The notes under the pieces were generated by a model that saw nothing but the letters and a program-made list of their open reading frames with translations, did no database searches and had not been told where the DNA came from. Both the position numbers and the translations under genes were made by a program. A stretch of 64,000 nt of DNA from Ornithinibacillus massiliensis (GTDB taxonomy: Bacteria; Bacillota; Bacilli; Bacillales; Amphibacillaceae), in contig NZ_JAGXBY010000003.1 of the NCBI RefSeq assembly GCF_018310345.1, positions 558,001 through 622,000 on the forward strand, written 5' to 3'. This document shows positions 60,591-64,000 of the stretch, in pieces; the stretch's first letter is position 1; every line of letters starts with the position of its first letter.

Positions 60591-60629
60591 AAAAAATCCA
60601 ACCTTATAGCATTTACTAAGGTTGGATTT
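60591..60629 (-). terminator. Terminator of the SNF2 gene
   Basis: AAATCCAACCTTA (60594-60606) pairs perfectly with TAAGGTTGGATTT (60617-60629); minus-strand run TTTATTTC. Confidence 0.9.
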
Positions 60630-60663
60630 CTTGATGTCTCACTATATTCCATGGCCAGTGATA

Positions 60664-63600
60664 TTATTGCAACAAAGCTTGAATATCTTCTTCCGTAAGT
60701 GACATCAATTGTTCACTTTGCGGATCGATTACTTCTTCTATTAAATGGCGCTTCCTTGCTTGTAATTCATTCATCTTCTCTTCCACTGTACCTTTGGCTA
60801 CTAGCTTTATAACTTGAACCGTTTGTGTCTGACCGATACGATGGGCACGGTCTGCTGCTTGTTCTTCTACTGCAGGATTCCACCAGCTATCGTAAAAAAT
60901 GACAGTATCAGCGCCAGTTAAGTTCAGACCAGTACCACCAGCTTTTAAAGATATAAGAAAAACATCTCTCTCTCCAGCATTGAACCTATTACATAAGGCG
61001 ACCCTTTCCTCTGAAGGGGTTTGTCCATCCAAATAAAAATGTGAAATTCCTTCAAGCATTAATTCTTGTCCTATAAGGTTTAACATCTTTGTAAATTGAG
61101 AGAATATCAGCATTCTGCGTCCAGCAAGCCTTGCTTCCTCTACGATCCGAATAAGCTGTTCAAATTTTGCCGAAGACCCCTCATAGCCATCAACAAATAA
61201 AGCAGGATGGCAGCAGATTTGTCGTAGTCTGGTTAGTCCAGCCAATATTCTAATCCGATTTTTTCTTATTGTTTCTCTATCCAGATGTCGCAATGTCTTA
61301 TGCCTTAACTTTGCCAAATAACTAGCATACAGTTTCTTTTGCTCTGGCAGTAATTCCGTTGTATCAATGACTTCTCTTTTCTCCGGTAATTCTTCCAGAA
61401 CATCCTCTTTCACTCTCCGCAGCATAAATGGGCGAATTCTCCTGGCGATCTGCTTCTTAGTTAGTTCACTATATTCCCTTAATCCTAAAAATAATTCGGG
61501 AAACACAACATGAAAGATGGACCATAGCTCCTCTAATGCATTTTCCATCGGTGTCCCAGTTAAAGCAAAGCGGTGAGTAGCGTTTAGTTTTTTAACCACC
61601 CTTGCCGTCTGGGTTAGAGGATTCTTAAACATTTGGGCTTCATCAAAGAACACAACATGAAATTCTTGTCCCTCATACCATCTACTATCACTGCGTAGCA
61701 ACGGATAACTAGTAATCATCACATCTACATCAGCTAGCTCAGCCTGTAGCTTCATCCGTTCTGTCTTGCTCCCGTCAATGATTACCATCTGAAGCTCCGG
61801 AGCAAATCTCATCAATTCGCTTTGCCAATTATACGTAACAGAAGATGGACAGACAATTAATGCTGGACGTCCACTTTCTCGGATAACATCGAGTTCTGAT
61901 AGAATAAAAGCGATACTTTGAATCGTTTTCCCTAGCCCCATATCATCTGCTAGTATCCCACCGAATCTATAATGCGCTAGAGCCTTCATCCATTTAAATC
62001 CCTGTTTCTGGTAAGTGCGCAACACACTTTCTAATGATTGAGGTACAGCATAAGGTAACTGTTCAGGATGCATAATGGTATGAAGAAATTTCCGAAAAGA
62101 TGCTTCTATCGTAACTGTGTCACTAGACTCCATCGTATTAAGTAACCTAAGTCCTTCCACAATTGGCACGTTCAATTGCTGGTCCCATTCATCAATTTGC
62201 CTTGGTACTTGATGCATGAATCGATGGATTTCCTCCATTTCTCTTGTTTCTAAGGAGAAAAGTGTACCATTTCTTAGTCGATAATACTTTCGCTTTTCCT
62301 CTAATGCAGCTAATACATCCTTTATTTCTTCTTCTGGGATACCATCAATGGAGAAAGTAAATTCAAGCCAATGTGTTCTTTCTCTGTAATGTCTCACTTT
62401 AATTTTAGGCACCGTTGTTTTAGGTAGAATCCTTAAACGTACTGCTGTTGTTGCGTAGACTTGTACCAACTGGTGCAGCTTCGGTAATTGATGATGTAAA
62501 AAGTTATACTCTAATTCTTCATTTTGAATATAATAACCACTTTCCGTTTGGATAAATTGACTCTCCTTCATGATGTTGAGAATTTCTTCTTCCTTCTCGA
62601 TATCACGAATAATCATAGAACCTACTTTCGGCTGACGCCCATCTAGTGGATTGATTACTACATTTTCATAATGAAATTCAAGACCTGCTAGCAAACGATT
62701 TTTCACACGGTCAACATACAGCTTTGCCTTTAATGGTGTCTTTTGAATTTCTGCATTTACTTCACCAGCTAAATGAACTTCTCCAAGCTTTCGCAAATGC
62801 GGGACTAGTTTCTCCATATAATATTTCAGTTGATTAGCAGGTATAGGGATAGCGCTTGTTCTGGAATTCTCCATCATTCGCTTAAGACCATATAGCCGTT
62901 CTGCTTCTCCTCGTTTTACCACGACAATCTTGCCATTGGTAAGTACCGTGTCGTATTCATGTAAAATTACCATTTTGTCCAATCCGTCTATTACCAATTG
63001 ATAGCCATTACCTTCGTTTTTCTTAAATTCAAATGTTAGTGGCAATGGCTCATCGACTACTTGAAACTGTGAATACGTTTTGCCAGCATATTGCAATGTC
63101 ACGTGAGGAGCATGGATTAACAATGGCTCTAATTTATTCCACGAGGACGCTGGGACAGGTAATATCGCTTTGTCAGCTTGATGCCTTCCTTTAGTAGGCA
63201 TTGCTCGTAGATACATTTTTTCGTCATTCATGATTCGGTTTAATTGCTGTATTACTTGGTCTGTTTCTTTATCAAAGCAATGTTTACTCGGGTCATATAT
63301 ATGATTATCTGTGATATTATACCTTTTCCCTTCATCTATTTGACGGAGAAAGTCACGAATATCTTTTATCGGTTGTCCCCCAATGGACAAGCCAATACCA
63401 AGTAGATTATTTTGATCTTCATCAGGAACAACCACGCATAGTAGCATAGCTCTTACTACTATTCTATTTTCAAAATGAGTTTGCTCGCCAGATTTTCGTG
63501 TGGGCGGCGATTGAAATATCGTGAGTAAGTCCTCTGGTAGCTCTTGTAATGCCTCTCCAGGATTAAGCTCGCGTGTACTTGCTTTTTGGTGATGAGAATA

Positions 63601-63861
63601 GGCGATTAGTACTGCTGCAACATGCTGGCAGTCCTTTTGAAATGAAGTAAGTGAAGGGCAACTACAAGTCGCGGTAAACCCTTGGTTCGTCTTCTCGAGG
63701 TGGACTTGGAAATCCTCTGCGCCTTGTACTACAGCATCCAAGGACTCAGAAGTTATCGCTTCTATCCATACCTTTCCATTACGATAAAAGGCGTCCCCTC
63801 TTTTAAAGGAGACGGCCCCACAACGCTCTTTGATGACTTTTTGATTTAGTTTAATTTCCAT
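60664..63861 (-). CDS. SWIM zinc-finger SNF2-family helicase-like ATPase, YwqA-like
   Basis: 1065 residues from the ATG at 63861, chosen over 63900 because AAAGGAG lies just before it. Residues 66-80 hold the SWIM motif (C66-S-C68, C78-x-H80). A long region of unknown fold follows, then the SNF2 ATPase: Q region FGGILADDMGLGKTIQ (642-646 Walker A), DEAQ box (740-743), HRFALTGTPMENALEELWS, and the helicase C half with SLKAGGTGLNLTGADTVIF and DRAHRIGQTQTV. It resembles B. subtilis YwqA. Such proteins move along double-stranded DNA in repair or restart; the target here is unknown. No neighbour on its strand. Confidence 0.93.
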   Translation of the reverse strand: MEIKLNQKVIKERCGAVSFKRGDAFYRNGKVWIEAITSESLDAVVQGAEDFQVHLEKTNQGFTATCSCPSLTSFQKDCQHVAAVLIAYSHHQKASTRELNPGEALQELPEDLLTIFQSPPTRKSGEQTHFENRIVVRAMLLCVVVPDEDQNNLLGIGLSIGGQPIKDIRDFLRQIDEGKRYNITDNHIYDPSKHCFDKETDQVIQQLNRIMNDEKMYLRAMPTKGRHQADKAILPVPASSWNKLEPLLIHAPHVTLQYAGKTYSQFQVVDEPLPLTFEFKKNEGNGYQLVIDGLDKMVILHEYDTVLTNGKIVVVKRGEAERLYGLKRMMENSRTSAIPIPANQLKYYMEKLVPHLRKLGEVHLAGEVNAEIQKTPLKAKLYVDRVKNRLLAGLEFHYENVVINPLDGRQPKVGSMIIRDIEKEEEILNIMKESQFIQTESGYYIQNEELEYNFLHHQLPKLHQLVQVYATTAVRLRILPKTTVPKIKVRHYRERTHWLEFTFSIDGIPEEEIKDVLAALEEKRKYYRLRNGTLFSLETREMEEIHRFMHQVPRQIDEWDQQLNVPIVEGLRLLNTMESSDTVTIEASFRKFLHTIMHPEQLPYAVPQSLESVLRTYQKQGFKWMKALAHYRFGGILADDMGLGKTIQSIAFILSELDVIRESGRPALIVCPSSVTYNWQSELMRFAPELQMVIIDGSKTERMKLQAELADVDVMITSYPLLRSDSRWYEGQEFHVVFFDEAQMFKNPLTQTARVVKKLNATHRFALTGTPMENALEELWSIFHVVFPELFLGLREYSELTKKQIARRIRPFMLRRVKEDVLEELPEKREVIDTTELLPEQKKLYASYLAKLRHKTLRHLDRETIRKNRIRILAGLTRLRQICCHPALFVDGYEGSSAKFEQLIRIVEEARLAGRRMLIFSQFTKMLNLIGQELMLEGISHFYLDGQTPSEERVALCNRFNAGERDVFLISLKAGGTGLNLTGADTVIFYDSWWNPAVEEQAADRAHRIGQTQTVQVIKLVAKGTVEEKMNELQARKRHLIEEVIDPQSEQLMSLTEEDIQALLQ

Positions 63862-64000
63862 TGGGGCCACTCCTTTACTTACGATTATAGATACGTTCAT
63901 AATCTCTTAGTTATGAAATTAGCATAAAAAATGAAAACATGCCAGTACTACTGCTCTTTAGTAGCCTAAGTTGATTTCGAGTTTACATCCTTCGCAATCG

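Overview
The window looks like chromosome of a low-GC, spore-forming member of the Bacillaceae. This rests on a CwlJ cortex hydrolase, a YjcZ-type sporulation peptide, a Bacillus-type LexA box, AGGAGG-type ribosome sites with many TTG starts, a BceRS-AB module, fruRKA, ppx-ppk and RNase J. Nothing in the sequence fixes the genus. No rRNA, tRNA, prophage or CRISPR array was seen. I count 65 intact or partial protein genes outside the broken sfsA, plus one mobile element.

Layout. 1-6.3 kb: tail of an HD-GYP protein, a YhfK-like reductase, a GyrI-like protein, a PadR/HAAS membrane cassette, then a DNA-repair cluster of two UvsE-type UV endonucleases flanking a SAP-domain gene whose promoter carries a LexA box. 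6.3-12 kb: DinB-like protein, quinone reductase with a Crp/Fnr regulator, and sfsA broken both by a stop codon and by a solo TnpB element. 12-24 kb: MFS exporters, methyltransferase, SET protein, CwlJ, rhodanese with a four-copy 21-bp repeat upstream, CueP copper lipoprotein, and an ABC-F ATPase behind an attenuator leader. 24-31.5 kb: BceRSAB peptide-antibiotic sensing and export, then an ABC transporter with LytTR and DUF3021 partners. 31.6-38.7 kb: polyphosphate metabolism (ppx, ppk1) and RNase J. 38.8-50 kb: MarR/MFS pair, nucleoside hydrolase, small enzymes, and an MMPL transporter with a secreted partner facing a TetR regulator. 50-64 kb: DUF4317 protein, a second PadR/HAAS cassette with an elaborate operator, fruRKA, an unassigned transporter, a YjcZ peptide, and a SWIM-SNF2 helicase.

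How genes work together. Much of the region is small regulator-plus-target modules: padR with HAAS membrane proteins (twice), marR with an MFS pump, tetR with MMPL, bceRS with bceAB, fruR with fruKA. Several show operators overlapping promoters that can be read directly from the sequence.

Most notable observations: (i) the TnpB element removes cleanly on paper to restore sfsA, and the sequence next to its right end would guide its nuclease to the empty site; (ii) an SOS box lies inside the promoter of the SAP gene between two UV endonuclease paralogs; (iii) three genes (marR, nucleoside hydrolase, MMPL) have no ATG, GTG or TTG where family alignment and the ribosome site require a start, and appear to begin at ATT or ATA; (iv) the ABC-F gene has a leader with a short peptide ORF, a hairpin and a terminator; (v) candidate small RNAs or attenuators near 12.1 kb and 53.3 kb. 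All functions are inferred from sequence recognition; no database search was run.
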